Shown piece after piece: positions 27,333 to 34,800 of a DNA stretch of 64,000 nucleotides (its first letter is position 1; each line of letters opens with the position of its first letter). Location of the stretch: NCBI GenBank assembly GCA_963664945.1, contig OY761822.1, positions 4,774,001 through 4,838,000 of the forward strand. The letters run 5' to 3'. The translations under genes and the position numbers were made by a program. Under the pieces are notes generated by a model. The model was not told the origin of the DNA. It made no database searches and saw only the letters and a list, made by a program, of their open reading frames with translations. The DNA is from UBA6522 sp963664945. GTDB lineage: Bacteria; Pseudomonadota; Gammaproteobacteria; Steroidobacterales; Rariloculaceae.

Positions 27333-27884
27333 CTCAGCGGCGTGGCCGCCCTGGCCGTCCGGACCGTGACAAAGTTCGCAAACTTGCGCATAGACCGTCG
27401 CGCCGCCGTGCTTCCAGACCTCGTTGTCCGCGGGCCAGGTATCGTGGCCGATCTCGCCGGGCCCGGGGACCGTGTAGCACGTCCAGACCAGGGACCCGTC
27501 GTCCGCGTCATAGGCTTTCACGCGACCGCGGACCCCGTATTCGGCACCCGCGAATCCGGTAATCACCAGGCCGTCGTAATACAGCGGCGCGCTGGTGATC
27601 GTCAGGCCTTCTTGCCAGCGCTCGGCTTGGACGGACCACACGACGTCCCCGTTGTGCCGATCCAGCGCCACCAGTTTTCCGTCGAGTTGGCCGACAAACA
27701 CCTTGCCCTCGCCCAAACCGACGCCCCGGCTGGTCCAGCCGCAGCAGATCGTGGAGATGTCCGGGTCGAGATCAGCCTCGTAGCTCCAGAGGATCTCGCC
27801 GCTGTCGATGCTGATGGCAAAGGCATCGTCTGCACCGGTGACGATGTAGAGCATCCCTTCGTAGACGATGGGTCGCTGGGTCAT
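27333..27884 (-). pseudogene. Chimeric PQQ-dependent dehydrogenase/cytochrome c fragment
   Basis: Starts inside a PQQ-alcohol-dehydrogenase propeller (PIVYEGMLYIVTGADDAFAI, CCGWTSRGVGLGEGKVFVGQ, GRVKAYDADDGSLVW). After HDTWPADNEVWKHGGA it jumps in frame to a cytochrome c haem site, TVYAQVCELCHGPDGQGGH. The N-terminus, the propeller middle and everything after the haem motif are missing. It ends at the junction with the sacsin-like pseudogene. ATG 27884 is 6 bp before the MFS stop, so a short product could be made, but it would not be a working enzyme. Confidence 0.75.
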
Positions 27885-27890
27885 TTTTTC

Positions 27891-29156
27891 CTAACCAGTG
27901 GCGCGCACCGGTTGAGGCGCCCATTTCGCCCACCGCTCCGGAGGCTCCCAGAACCGCGGTCGGATCGGCAGCAGCATGGCGACGGCGACCAGGGTGATCG
28001 CCATGTAGAGAATGAAGCCGTTGGTCAGGGAACCCTGCACGTCCGCGAACCGGGCCAGCAACGGCGGTCCGACGGCGAAGCCGAGATTCATGAACACCGC
28101 CATGATGCCCATGTTCAGCCCGATGTTCCGGGGACCGTAATAGTGCTTGGTCAACACTGGGACATCCACGATCAGGCCGCCATGGGCGAAGCCCCGCATC
28201 GTCATGAACAGCATCATGGTGAACATGCCCGCCACCGGGAAGGCCAGCAGGATCGCCACCACGAGCATCAGGTAGGTGAGCTGGATGCCCCGTATGGACA
28301 TTTTGTCGTAGACCCAGCCCCAGACGATCTTGGACACAAGCCCCACCGCGGCAAACAGGCTCGCGGCCCAGGCGACGTTCCTGATGTTCATTCCCTTGTC
28401 CAGTTCCAGGAACAGTGCCGCATTCTGGGTCATGCCCTGATCCACGCCGGCGACCAGGAAAATGCTTATCGCGATGAGCCAGAAGTTGCGGTGGCGCGCG
28501 ATGTCGCGGAAGTGCGCCAGCATGCTGCCCCGGGGCTCGTGATCGGTGGGAACCGCGATCCTGGCCGCGTATGCGCTGCCTGGCCTGAACAGCAGCAGCC
28601 AGGCGGGAATCGACACCAACCAGACGCCCAGGCTCATGAGCGCCAGCGCGTTCCGCCAGCCCATGGACTCCATGAGCGGTACCACGATGATCGGCACCAG
28701 CACGCCGGCGGCGCTGTTGGCCGCGAAGACCACCCCCAGCGCCGTGCCCATCTGCCGCTCGAAGACCCGGGCCACCACGACCTTCATGCAGGCCGAAGCG
28801 CCGGATGCGGCCACACCCAGAAGGAAGCCCATGACGTAATAGATGAACAGATTGCTGACCCACAGCATGCCAAGCAGGCCCAGCCCTCCCATAAAGGCCG
28901 CGACGATGACGATCGGGTTTGCGGAATACTTGTCCAGCAGCCGGCCCATCACCAGGGCCGCGACGGCACCGATGACAAACTTGGCGGTGGCGAGCAGCGT
29001 CGCCTGCTGCCGGTTCCAGCCGAATTCCTCCATGGCGCCGGAGTAGATGAACGGCAGTGAAAACGTCGGCACGCCGAAGGTGAAGAACACCAACAGGAAG
29101 GTCACGGCGATGATCGGCCAGTTGTTAAGGAGTTCGTTTTCGCGCGCGGCCGCCAT
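27891..29156 (-). CDS. MFS transporter
   Basis: 421 aa with about 12 hydrophobic segments typical of the major facilitator superfamily. The loop 2-3 motif appears as VMGRLLDKYSANPIVI, and the symmetric loop 8-9 as KIVWGWVYDKMSIRGIQ. It resembles monocarboxylate/oxalate-type MFS carriers. Substrate unknown. A strong TATAAT lies on the opposite strand 38 bp upstream, for the divergent gene at 29232. Confidence 0.85.
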   Translation of the reverse strand: MAAARENELLNNWPIIAVTFLLVFFTFGVPTFSLPFIYSGAMEEFGWNRQQATLLATAKFVIGAVAALVMGRLLDKYSANPIVIVAAFMGGLGLLGMLWVSNLFIYYVMGFLLGVAASGASACMKVVVARVFERQMGTALGVVFAANSAAGVLVPIIVVPLMESMGWRNALALMSLGVWLVSIPAWLLLFRPGSAYAARIAVPTDHEPRGSMLAHFRDIARHRNFWLIAISIFLVAGVDQGMTQNAALFLELDKGMNIRNVAWAASLFAAVGLVSKIVWGWVYDKMSIRGIQLTYLMLVVAILLAFPVAGMFTMMLFMTMRGFAHGGLIVDVPVLTKHYYGPRNIGLNMGIMAVFMNLGFAVGPPLLARFADVQGSLTNGFILYMAITLVAVAMLLPIRPRFWEPPERWAKWAPQPVRATG

Positions 29157-29193
29157 CAGGATCTCCCAAGAGTGGTATCGATCGATACTCTAC

Positions 29194-29199
29194 TATAAT
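29194..29199 (+). promoter_or_regulatory. TATAAT -10 element
   Basis: Perfect -10 box in the gap between the divergent MFS gene and the gene at 29232. No convincing -35 box is seen at the expected spacing. Confidence 0.35.
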
Positions 29200-29231
29200 C
29201 CTCCGTCTGAACAGGCGCGCAAGGGGAGCAA

Positions 29232-30116
29232 ATGTCCCGCAAACCGACCGAAAACCCATGGTTCGCCAGGCCGCAGTCTGTGAAGAATTGTTTAGCAGTT
29301 TTCGCTCCGGCGACCGGCGCGCTGACGCACGGGGAAAAGGGTTTTTCCATGCAGGTTTTCGCCCCGGTCGCCGGCGCGCTGACGCGAATACTGCTAGCTC
29401 CCAGTCGATATTGCGGCGTGAGCGCCGCGTCGTGGTCGTGGCAGCCCCCTGAAGTACCAAGAGTTGCCGCCACGATATGCACCCTGTTTGTTTTCGCGAA
29501 CATCGCAACCGCCCAGGCGCCGGACCTGTCGGCGAACTGGATCCGTGCCGGCGGCATCGTGTTCGGCGAATGGGAGTTCACCGAGGCCGGTCAGCAAGCC
29601 TTCGACGACTATGACTTTGCCCGCGACGACCCTGCCTACGACTGCATCGGGGCGAGCTGGACCCGAATCTGGCTCAACCCCAACGTGCTGGTGCGAATCA
29701 CCCAGGCCGAAGATCATGTGCGGCTGCAGTACGAGTGGATGGACATCGACCGGGTCGTGCCGCTGAGCGACGCCAACGATCCCGATTCGGAGCGCTCGAA
29801 CATCGAGGGCATGCCCGCGCTGGGCCGTTCCACCGCGTGGTACGACGGCGACACACTGGTCATCGACACCGTCGATTTCGCACCGGGCTACGTCTCCACC
29901 ATGGCGGAATGGGCCGGGACGCCCCAGAGCAGGCGGATGCGTACGGTCGAGCGCATCCGCCGCGACGGAGACGTACTGACCATAGAGACAACCCACCAGG
30001 ATCCCGCGTACTATCGAAGGCCCCTGGTGGTTACCATCCCCTATGCCCGGTCCGACTTCGAACTTCTGGAATACGGCTGCACACCCGAGGACGCCGCCAT
30101 AGTTGCCCCGAATTGA
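29232..30116 (+). CDS. Secreted hypothetical protein related to the DUF6152-gene C-terminal half
   Basis: 294 aa from ATG 29232, with AAGGGGAG just upstream. The first 60 codons run through two copies of a REP-like repeat. A signal-like segment comes only afterwards (VAATICTLFVFANIATAQA, about residues 75-94), so translation might instead start at ATG 29349 or GTG 29418. The mature part (WYDGDTLVIDTVDFAPGYVS, DPAYYRRPLVVTIPY) matches the C-terminal half of the 18045-19325 product. It lies directly before a DUF6152 gene, so here the two halves are separate genes. Function unknown. Confidence 0.65.
   Translation: MSRKPTENPWFARPQSVKNCLAVFAPATGALTHGEKGFSMQVFAPVAGALTRILLAPSRYCGVSAASWSWQPPEVPRVAATICTLFVFANIATAQAPDLSANWIRAGGIVFGEWEFTEAGQQAFDDYDFARDDPAYDCIGASWTRIWLNPNVLVRITQAEDHVRLQYEWMDIDRVVPLSDANDPDSERSNIEGMPALGRSTAWYDGDTLVIDTVDFAPGYVSTMAEWAGTPQSRRMRTVERIRRDGDVLTIETTHQDPAYYRRPLVVTIPYARSDFELLEYGCTPEDAAIVAPN
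29298..29385 (+). repeat. Two copies of a REP-like 31-bp repeat
   Basis: Copies at 29298-29328 and 29355-29385 (27 of 31 identical) both read GTTTTCGC, a short GC hairpin, then GCGCTGACGC. A related copy sits at 10923-10952 inside the insertion in the helicase gene. They are read through as APATGALT and APVAGALT peptides. Confidence 0.6.
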
Positions 30117-30160
30117 CGATGGACCACGGAGGCTGCCGCCGTAACCCAACCTGATTGACC

Positions 30161-30610
30161 ATGGAAACCGTAATGCACGCAAATTTTGACCATGGCGGCC
30201 TGCGCGCTTGCATCATCCGCCTGGGTCCGGGCGCGGTTCTCGCGACAGTATTGCTCGCGGCAGGCGCGTCCGCGCATCACTCCGTGCCGGTCAATTTCGA
30301 CCAGACCAGGGAAATCTCGGTGACCGGCGTGCTCACGGAAATCAAGTGGCTCAATCCACACTCGCATTTCCGGATGGACGTCGCCGACGGTGAAGGCGGT
30401 ACGGAGGAGTGGCTCGTGGAAATGGGCGCCATGAACACCATGCGGCGCGCGGGCTTCCAGACGGACCGGTTCTCGCTGGGCCAGTTGGTTACCATTACAG
30501 GCTGGCCCGGCCGGCGCGACCGCGTCGTGTATCTCAACCGGGCCCGGATGGATGACGGCACCGAACTGCTTTGCATAGGCGCCCGATGCAACCTGACGGA
30601 GGAAGAATAG
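30161..30610 (+). CDS. DUF6152 family secreted protein
   Basis: 149 aa from ATG 30161. A signal peptide (VLATVLLAAGASA) is followed by HHSVPVNFDQTREISVTGVL and the family core TEIKWLNPHSHFRMDV. The fold is probably a small periplasmic beta domain of unknown role. Its TAG overlaps the GTG start of the dioxygenase gene (TAGTG), which ties it to that operon. Confidence 0.78.
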   Translation: METVMHANFDHGGLRACIIRLGPGAVLATVLLAAGASAHHSVPVNFDQTREISVTGVLTEIKWLNPHSHFRMDVADGEGGTEEWLVEMGAMNTMRRAGFQTDRFSLGQLVTITGWPGRRDRVVYLNRARMDDGTELLCIGARCNLTEEE

Positions 30611-31620
30611 TGGCGGAAATCGTTCTCGGCATCTACACGGCCCACGGCCCGCAACTCAACACCACGCCCGAGGAGTGGTCACTGCGCCTGCCCGCCGATC
30701 GCGTGCGCAGACACTGGTTCAAGGGCAAGCAATACGATTTCGATGAGCTGATCGAGCTGCGCCACGACGAGAAGCTTGGCGCGGAGAGTGCGATCAAGGT
30801 CATGCGGGTACGCTACGACGCCTGCCAGGAAGCCGTGGGGCGTCTCGCGGAAACCTGGCGGAAAGTCAGCCCCGACGTCTGCGTCATCTTCGGCAACGAT
30901 CAGCGGGAGTGTTTCCACGAAGACATTACGCCGATGTTCACGGTGTTCGGCGGCGAGACGCTCGATCATGGCCCCCTGACCGAAGAACAGGAGCAGCGCC
31001 TGCCGCCCGGCATCCTGCAATCCGAATGGGCCTACCGGCCCCACGATACGGTGACATACCCCGGCCTGCCGGAGTTGGCGAATCGGGTCATGGAAGAAGG
31101 CCACCGGAGCCGCTTCGACCTGTCCTGGTCGTTGCACTGGCCTCATAACCCCGATGCCTGGCACCACGGCACGCCCCACTCGTTTACCTGGATCTTTCGG
31201 CGAGTGATGGAAAACAAGGTCGTGCCCACCCTGCCGCTGATCTGCAATACGTTCTTTCCGCCCAACCAGCCCACCGCGACCCGGTGCTACGAATTCGGCC
31301 AGATGGTGGCACAAGCGATCGCCGACTGGGACAGCGATCTGCGCGTGGCCGTGTGCGGTTCCGGAGGCATGAGCCACTTCGTCATCAACAGTGAAATCGA
31401 CGAACTGTTCTTCAATGCCATTCGTGAACGGGATCCGGATCCGCTGTGCGCCCTGCCCCAGAACCTGCTGATGGACGGAACTTCGGAGTTGAGAAACTGG
31501 ATCTCCGCGGCCGGCTGCCTGTTCGGCACCGAGCTGGCGGGAGACGTGCTGACCTACCAGCCCTGCTACCGGTCGGAAGCGGGAACCGGCACGGCCCAGG
31601 GCATGATTGCCTGGACCTGA
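30610..31620 (+). CDS. LigB-type extradiol dioxygenase
   Basis: 336 aa from GTG 30610, overlapping the previous stop. It resembles the class III extradiol dioxygenase catalytic subunit (protocatechuate 4,5-dioxygenase beta, gallate dioxygenase): MAEIVLGIYTAHGPQ with an early iron-binding His, VCVIFGNDQRECFHED, FDLSWSLHWPHNPDAWHHG, and VAVCGSGGMSHFVI. These enzymes open catechol-type rings using Fe(II). No small alpha subunit is seen nearby. The RraA-type aldolase gene 100 bp downstream fits the later step of the same 4,5-cleavage route. Confidence 0.8.
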   Translation: MAEIVLGIYTAHGPQLNTTPEEWSLRLPADRVRRHWFKGKQYDFDELIELRHDEKLGAESAIKVMRVRYDACQEAVGRLAETWRKVSPDVCVIFGNDQRECFHEDITPMFTVFGGETLDHGPLTEEQEQRLPPGILQSEWAYRPHDTVTYPGLPELANRVMEEGHRSRFDLSWSLHWPHNPDAWHHGTPHSFTWIFRRVMENKVVPTLPLICNTFFPPNQPTATRCYEFGQMVAQAIADWDSDLRVAVCGSGGMSHFVINSEIDELFFNAIRERDPDPLCALPQNLLMDGTSELRNWISAAGCLFGTELAGDVLTYQPCYRSEAGTGTAQGMIAWT

Positions 31621-31655
31621 GAGGGCTGGACCTCGTCGCCGCCTTGATCTCAACC

Positions 31656-31719
31656 AACGGATACCGCCTGCTCGCTGACACCGGATACCGCCGTATTCGC
31701 CACTAACGGACACCGCTCC
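31656..31719 (+). repeat. Three short direct repeats before the RraA-type gene
   Basis: Near-copies of (A/C)CGGA(T/C)ACCGC occur at about 31657, 31681 and 31706, a spacing of 24-25 bp. The last ends near the ATG at 31720. This periodic arrangement could be tandem operators; it may also be chance. Confidence 0.35.
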
Positions 31720-32385
31720 ATGGATTACTCATCGCTTGTCGACCGCCTGTCCGCGCTGGACACTTGCGCGGTCTCCGACGCGCTGGACAGCATCGGCGCG
31801 GGCGGCGCCGTCTCCGGCCTCAGCCGCCGCTCGACCAACGCGACAATCGCCGGCCGCGTGCGGACTATCAAGTTGGCCGCCGGCAAACCGGCAGGCGGAT
31901 CAGGGAGCCACCTGGGTACGCAAACCATCGTGGAATCGAGCGCTATCGATGTCATCGTTGTCGAACAGCGCACCGGTATCGAGGCGGCCGGCTGGGGCGG
32001 TGTACTGGCCACAGCCGCGCATCACAAGGGGGTCCGCGGGGTCATTGTCGAGGGCCCGGCTCGAGACATCGACGAATACGAGCGTATCGGGCTGCCGGTA
32101 TTTTCCCGCTCCGCCACCCCGCGCACGGCCCGCGGGCGAATCCACCAGGCCGCAATCAATGTCGAGATCCGAGTCGGCGAAGTTGCCGTCGCGCCCGGCG
32201 ATCTGGTCATCGCCGACGGCACCGGGGTGGTCTTCGTGCCGGCGGATATGTCTGAAGAGGTGTTGGAAATTGCAGAAAAAATCACGGCACGCGAACAACT
32301 CATGTCCGCCGGCGTACTCGCAGGTCAGCCCGTGACCGAGGTCATGGGCAAGACCTACGAAACCATGCTGGGCACACAGGACTGA
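31720..32385 (+). CDS. RraA-family 4-carboxy-4-hydroxy-2-oxoadipate aldolase-like protein
   Basis: 221 aa of the RraA/HMG-CHA aldolase fold. Landmarks are LDTCAVSDALDSIG, AGRVRTIKLAAGKPAGG, GWGGVLATAAHHKGVRGVIVEGPARDIDEY (GG and RD loop that bind substrate and metal), and VAPGDLVIADGTGVVFVP. In the protocatechuate and gallate 4,5-cleavage pathways such aldolases release pyruvate and oxaloacetate. The position after a LigB-type dioxygenase supports this, although RraA proteins are functionally broad. Confidence 0.78.
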   Translation: MDYSSLVDRLSALDTCAVSDALDSIGAGGAVSGLSRRSTNATIAGRVRTIKLAAGKPAGGSGSHLGTQTIVESSAIDVIVVEQRTGIEAAGWGGVLATAAHHKGVRGVIVEGPARDIDEYERIGLPVFSRSATPRTARGRIHQAAINVEIRVGEVAVAPGDLVIADGTGVVFVPADMSEEVLEIAEKITAREQLMSAGVLAGQPVTEVMGKTYETMLGTQD

Positions 32386-32571
32386 ACCCCAAACGCGGGT
32401 CGGGCGGCATTGCCCGCCGCCCTCCCAACGGCGACCGAACGCCAGCGTCATCTCTACGCTTGCCCAGCTCAATCACCCGATCGCAATCATCATCGCGGGT
32501 TCCGCGGAGACGATTCAATCCAGCATACGTGTAGAGAAATTCGAAGTTGATGCAGCGGCTGCCTGCCTCGG

Positions 32572-32859
32572 CTAAGCCGCCGGTTCTTGCTTCAACCGTT
32601 CTCGCGCCAAGTCGAACGCGCCCTGCATTCTTACCCAGTGATCGGCGTCGCTCCAGCCGAGACGTTCGAATGCCAGAGCCATTGCGGGCGAGACCGCGGC
32701 GCGACCGTTCAGAACGCGACTTAGCGCTGCCCGGGTCACTCCGATGCGCTGAGCAGCCGCAGTCACGGTCCAATTGCTGCCTTCAATGCAATCCCGCACC
32801 AGCTCGCCGGGGTGCGGAGGATCGTACATCGCCATGACTTCCTCCAAGCTCGTCGTCAA
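32572..32859 (-). CDS. higA: HigA-family antitoxin
   Basis: 95 aa. Typical HigA addiction-module pattern: YDPPHPGELVRDCIEGSNWT, then a helix-turn-helix AAAQRIGVTRAALSRVLNGR, then VSPAMALAFERLGWSDADHW. The ATG at 32859 overlaps the toxin stop by 4 bp; an internal ATG at 32829 is an alternative. It should bind the HigB toxin and repress the operon. The pair lies between the RraA and TRAP genes and looks intact. Confidence 0.85.
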   Translation of the reverse strand: MTTSLEEVMAMYDPPHPGELVRDCIEGSNWTVTAAAQRIGVTRAALSRVLNGRAAVSPAMALAFERLGWSDADHWVRMQGAFDLARERLKQEPAA

Positions 32860-33128
32860 TGATAGTCGATCAAGTCAATGTCCACGGCCTCAGTGCCCTC
32901 GAACCCGAACACCACGCGTAAATTGTTTGTCACGCGAACGCTCCACAGACCGGCCATGTCACCCTTCAACGGATGCAGCCGGTAGCCGGGCAGGTCCATG
33001 TTTCGGGGGTGCTTGGCGGTGTCGAGAGCCAACAGTATCCGCCGTAGCCGGGGAACCAGGTTCGCAGGCACGCCTGCCAGACTTCCACGGTCATGCAGCG
33101 CCCGTAAACCCTTGTGCTTGATTCTCAT
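32856..33128 (-). CDS. higB: HigB-family toxin
   Basis: 90 aa from ATG 33128. RelE/HigB fold: MRIKHKGLRALHDRGSLAGV, VPRLRRILLALDTAKHP, NMDLPGYRLHPLKGD, then LWSVRVTNNLRVVFGFEG and DIDLIDYH. HigB toxins cleave mRNA at the ribosome. Toxin-first order with a 4-bp overlap to higA is standard. All conserved blocks are present. Confidence 0.86.
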   Translation of the reverse strand: MRIKHKGLRALHDRGSLAGVPANLVPRLRRILLALDTAKHPRNMDLPGYRLHPLKGDMAGLWSVRVTNNLRVVFGFEGTEAVDIDLIDYH

Positions 33129-33252
33129 CGGGATAGTTGTATAGCGTGGATATACGGTCGTCAACATATCAATAGTGCTTATTGATGCGATAATCGGCTT
33201 GACGAACCAGGCTGAGCGACCCCTACCAACCCGTGTGGAGCAGGAGAATCAG

Positions 33253-34269
33253 GTGATTGAGTCCAGGCGCCATTTCTTGACTGCCGCGGCGCTAGCCGGC
33301 GCTGGCGGGTTGGCCGTTGCGCTTAGCCCCTCGGCCGGAAAGTCCCAGCAGCAGCCGTTGTCAGCCACCCGTGCCCCAGCCAGACGCATTCGCATGGCCG
33401 GCTATTCGCCGTCCACCACCAGTTTCAGCCGGGGCCTGACCCACATCGGCGAGCGGCTTCAGGCCGAGGCCGGCCTCGACGTCGACTACATCTACAACGT
33501 TCTGGAGATCGGCTACGGCGGCGGAGACTTGCGTTGGCTGGTGGGCTGCGGGCTGCTCAGCGCGGCCTACGCCACCATGACCGACGTGCCGGAGCTGGAG
33601 TTGGCCGCCCTGCCCTTCCTGTTCTCCGACACCGCGGCCGCCCGGGCGGCCATGGATGGTCCCCTGGGGGCGTCAGCCACGGCAAGCCTCGAAGCGACCA
33701 ACAATTACCGCATTCTGGGCTACTTCGAGAACGGCTTTCGCCATGTCTCCAACAACGTTCGCCCGGTGGAGACCCTGGAGGATTTGCGCGGTCTGAGTAT
33801 TCGCGTTTTGGGTGCCCAGCGACGCACGTTTGAACTGCTTGGCGCCGAAGCCCATGCCATCGACCTGACAGCCGCCACCGAGGCGATCCGGGCCGGCGAC
33901 CTGGACGGGCAGGAGAATCCCTTTGCGAACACGGTGACCTACAACATCTATCCTTTCCAGCGCTACCACACGGCCACATTCCACTCATACCTTTCCCGGC
34001 CCGTATTCGTCCATCGGCCAACGTTCGACGCCTGGCCGGAGAATGTCCAGCGGGCCGCTCGGGACGCAGCCCAGGAAGCGGTGACACTGCAACGGGAACT
34101 GCACGACGAGGAGGAAGTGCAGGCGCAATCGGTGATTCGCGAGGCAGGCGGTGAAATCGTCGAACTCCCGCCCGAGGCGCGCGCCGCGTTCGTGGCGGCA
34201 GTGCAGCCCCTACACGCCGAGGCCCGCCGCCGTTACCCGGGCGAACTGCTCGCGATGGTGGATCTTTGA
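33253..34269 (+). CDS. TRAP transporter substrate-binding protein (DctP family)
   Basis: 338 aa from GTG 33253, chosen because CAGGAG lies 6 bp upstream and the product then begins with a twin-arginine-like signal (SRRHFLTAAALAGAGGLAVA). DctP landmarks are FLFSDTAAARAAMDGPLG, ILGYFENGFRHVSNNVRPV, LEDLRGLSIRVLGAQRR with the substrate Arg, and AGDLDGQENPFANT. Binding proteins of this class pass organic acids to a DctQM permease, but no DctQ or DctM gene adjoins. A degenerate second fragment of the same family lies at 36088. Confidence 0.85.
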   Translation: MIESRRHFLTAAALAGAGGLAVALSPSAGKSQQQPLSATRAPARRIRMAGYSPSTTSFSRGLTHIGERLQAEAGLDVDYIYNVLEIGYGGGDLRWLVGCGLLSAAYATMTDVPELELAALPFLFSDTAAARAAMDGPLGASATASLEATNNYRILGYFENGFRHVSNNVRPVETLEDLRGLSIRVLGAQRRTFELLGAEAHAIDLTAATEAIRAGDLDGQENPFANTVTYNIYPFQRYHTATFHSYLSRPVFVHRPTFDAWPENVQRAARDAAQEAVTLQRELHDEEEVQAQSVIREAGGEIVELPPEARAAFVAAVQPLHAEARRRYPGELLAMVDL

Positions 34270-34370
34270 AACCGGATTAGCAGCCCATCGTGGTCGCCCT
34301 TCCCGTGGCGAATGAACCGACAACCCGCGACCCGCAGGGCTGCGATGACTCGACGTTCGTAATCCGCCAT
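34233..34370 (-). pseudogene. Truncated HicA-like toxin
   Basis: 45 codons starting MADYERRVIAALRVAGCRF then IRHGKGDHDG, the N-terminal half of a HicA mRNA interferase including the GKGDH His. The rest is gone: the frame runs into the 3' end of the TRAP gene and stops at 34233. The ATG overlaps the antitoxin stop (TGATG), preserving the operon layout. Confidence 0.65.
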
Positions 34371-34609
34371 CAGGCGGCCTTGAGCGACAAGGATTCCTCT
34401 CTTTGAGCGAACCGCACGACAACATCCATGTCACCATTGGCCCCGATGCCGTTGGCTTCCATGAGATCGACGACGACATCCTGCAGGATATCCATGGTCT
34501 CGTTCGTGGTGTCGGCCTCAACGGCGACTCCCGGCACATCCTCGCTTGTGGCAACCCAAACTCGCGCCACTGAATCCCAACTTGCGTCGATTACAAGCCG
34601 CCTGCTCAT
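34370..34609 (-). CDS. DUF1902 antitoxin-like protein
   Basis: 79 aa from ATG 34609. LVIDASWDSVARVWVATSED, VPGVAVEADTTNETMDILQD and LLEANG-like text are typical of DUF1902/HicB-like antitoxins. Its toxin partner downstream is cut short, so this is an orphan antitoxin that may act only as a repressor or give cross-protection. Confidence 0.75.
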   Translation of the reverse strand: MSRRLVIDASWDSVARVWVATSEDVPGVAVEADTTNETMDILQDVVVDLMEANGIGANGDMDVVVRFAQREESLSLKAA

Positions 34610-34800
34610 GTAGGTCCCGATAGCCAAGTCAAACTGCTATCGGAATATACCCCATATTTTGTGAAACACGAACACTGCGCAAGGAGTCGGATGTATGATC
34701 GCTGACCGTTAGTATCGGCTTGGACGCTTGCAGGATTGGGTAAAATCAGGTCAGTCTGAGTTTACGCACAGCCAATACCAGCAACATTCGCACCGAATTA

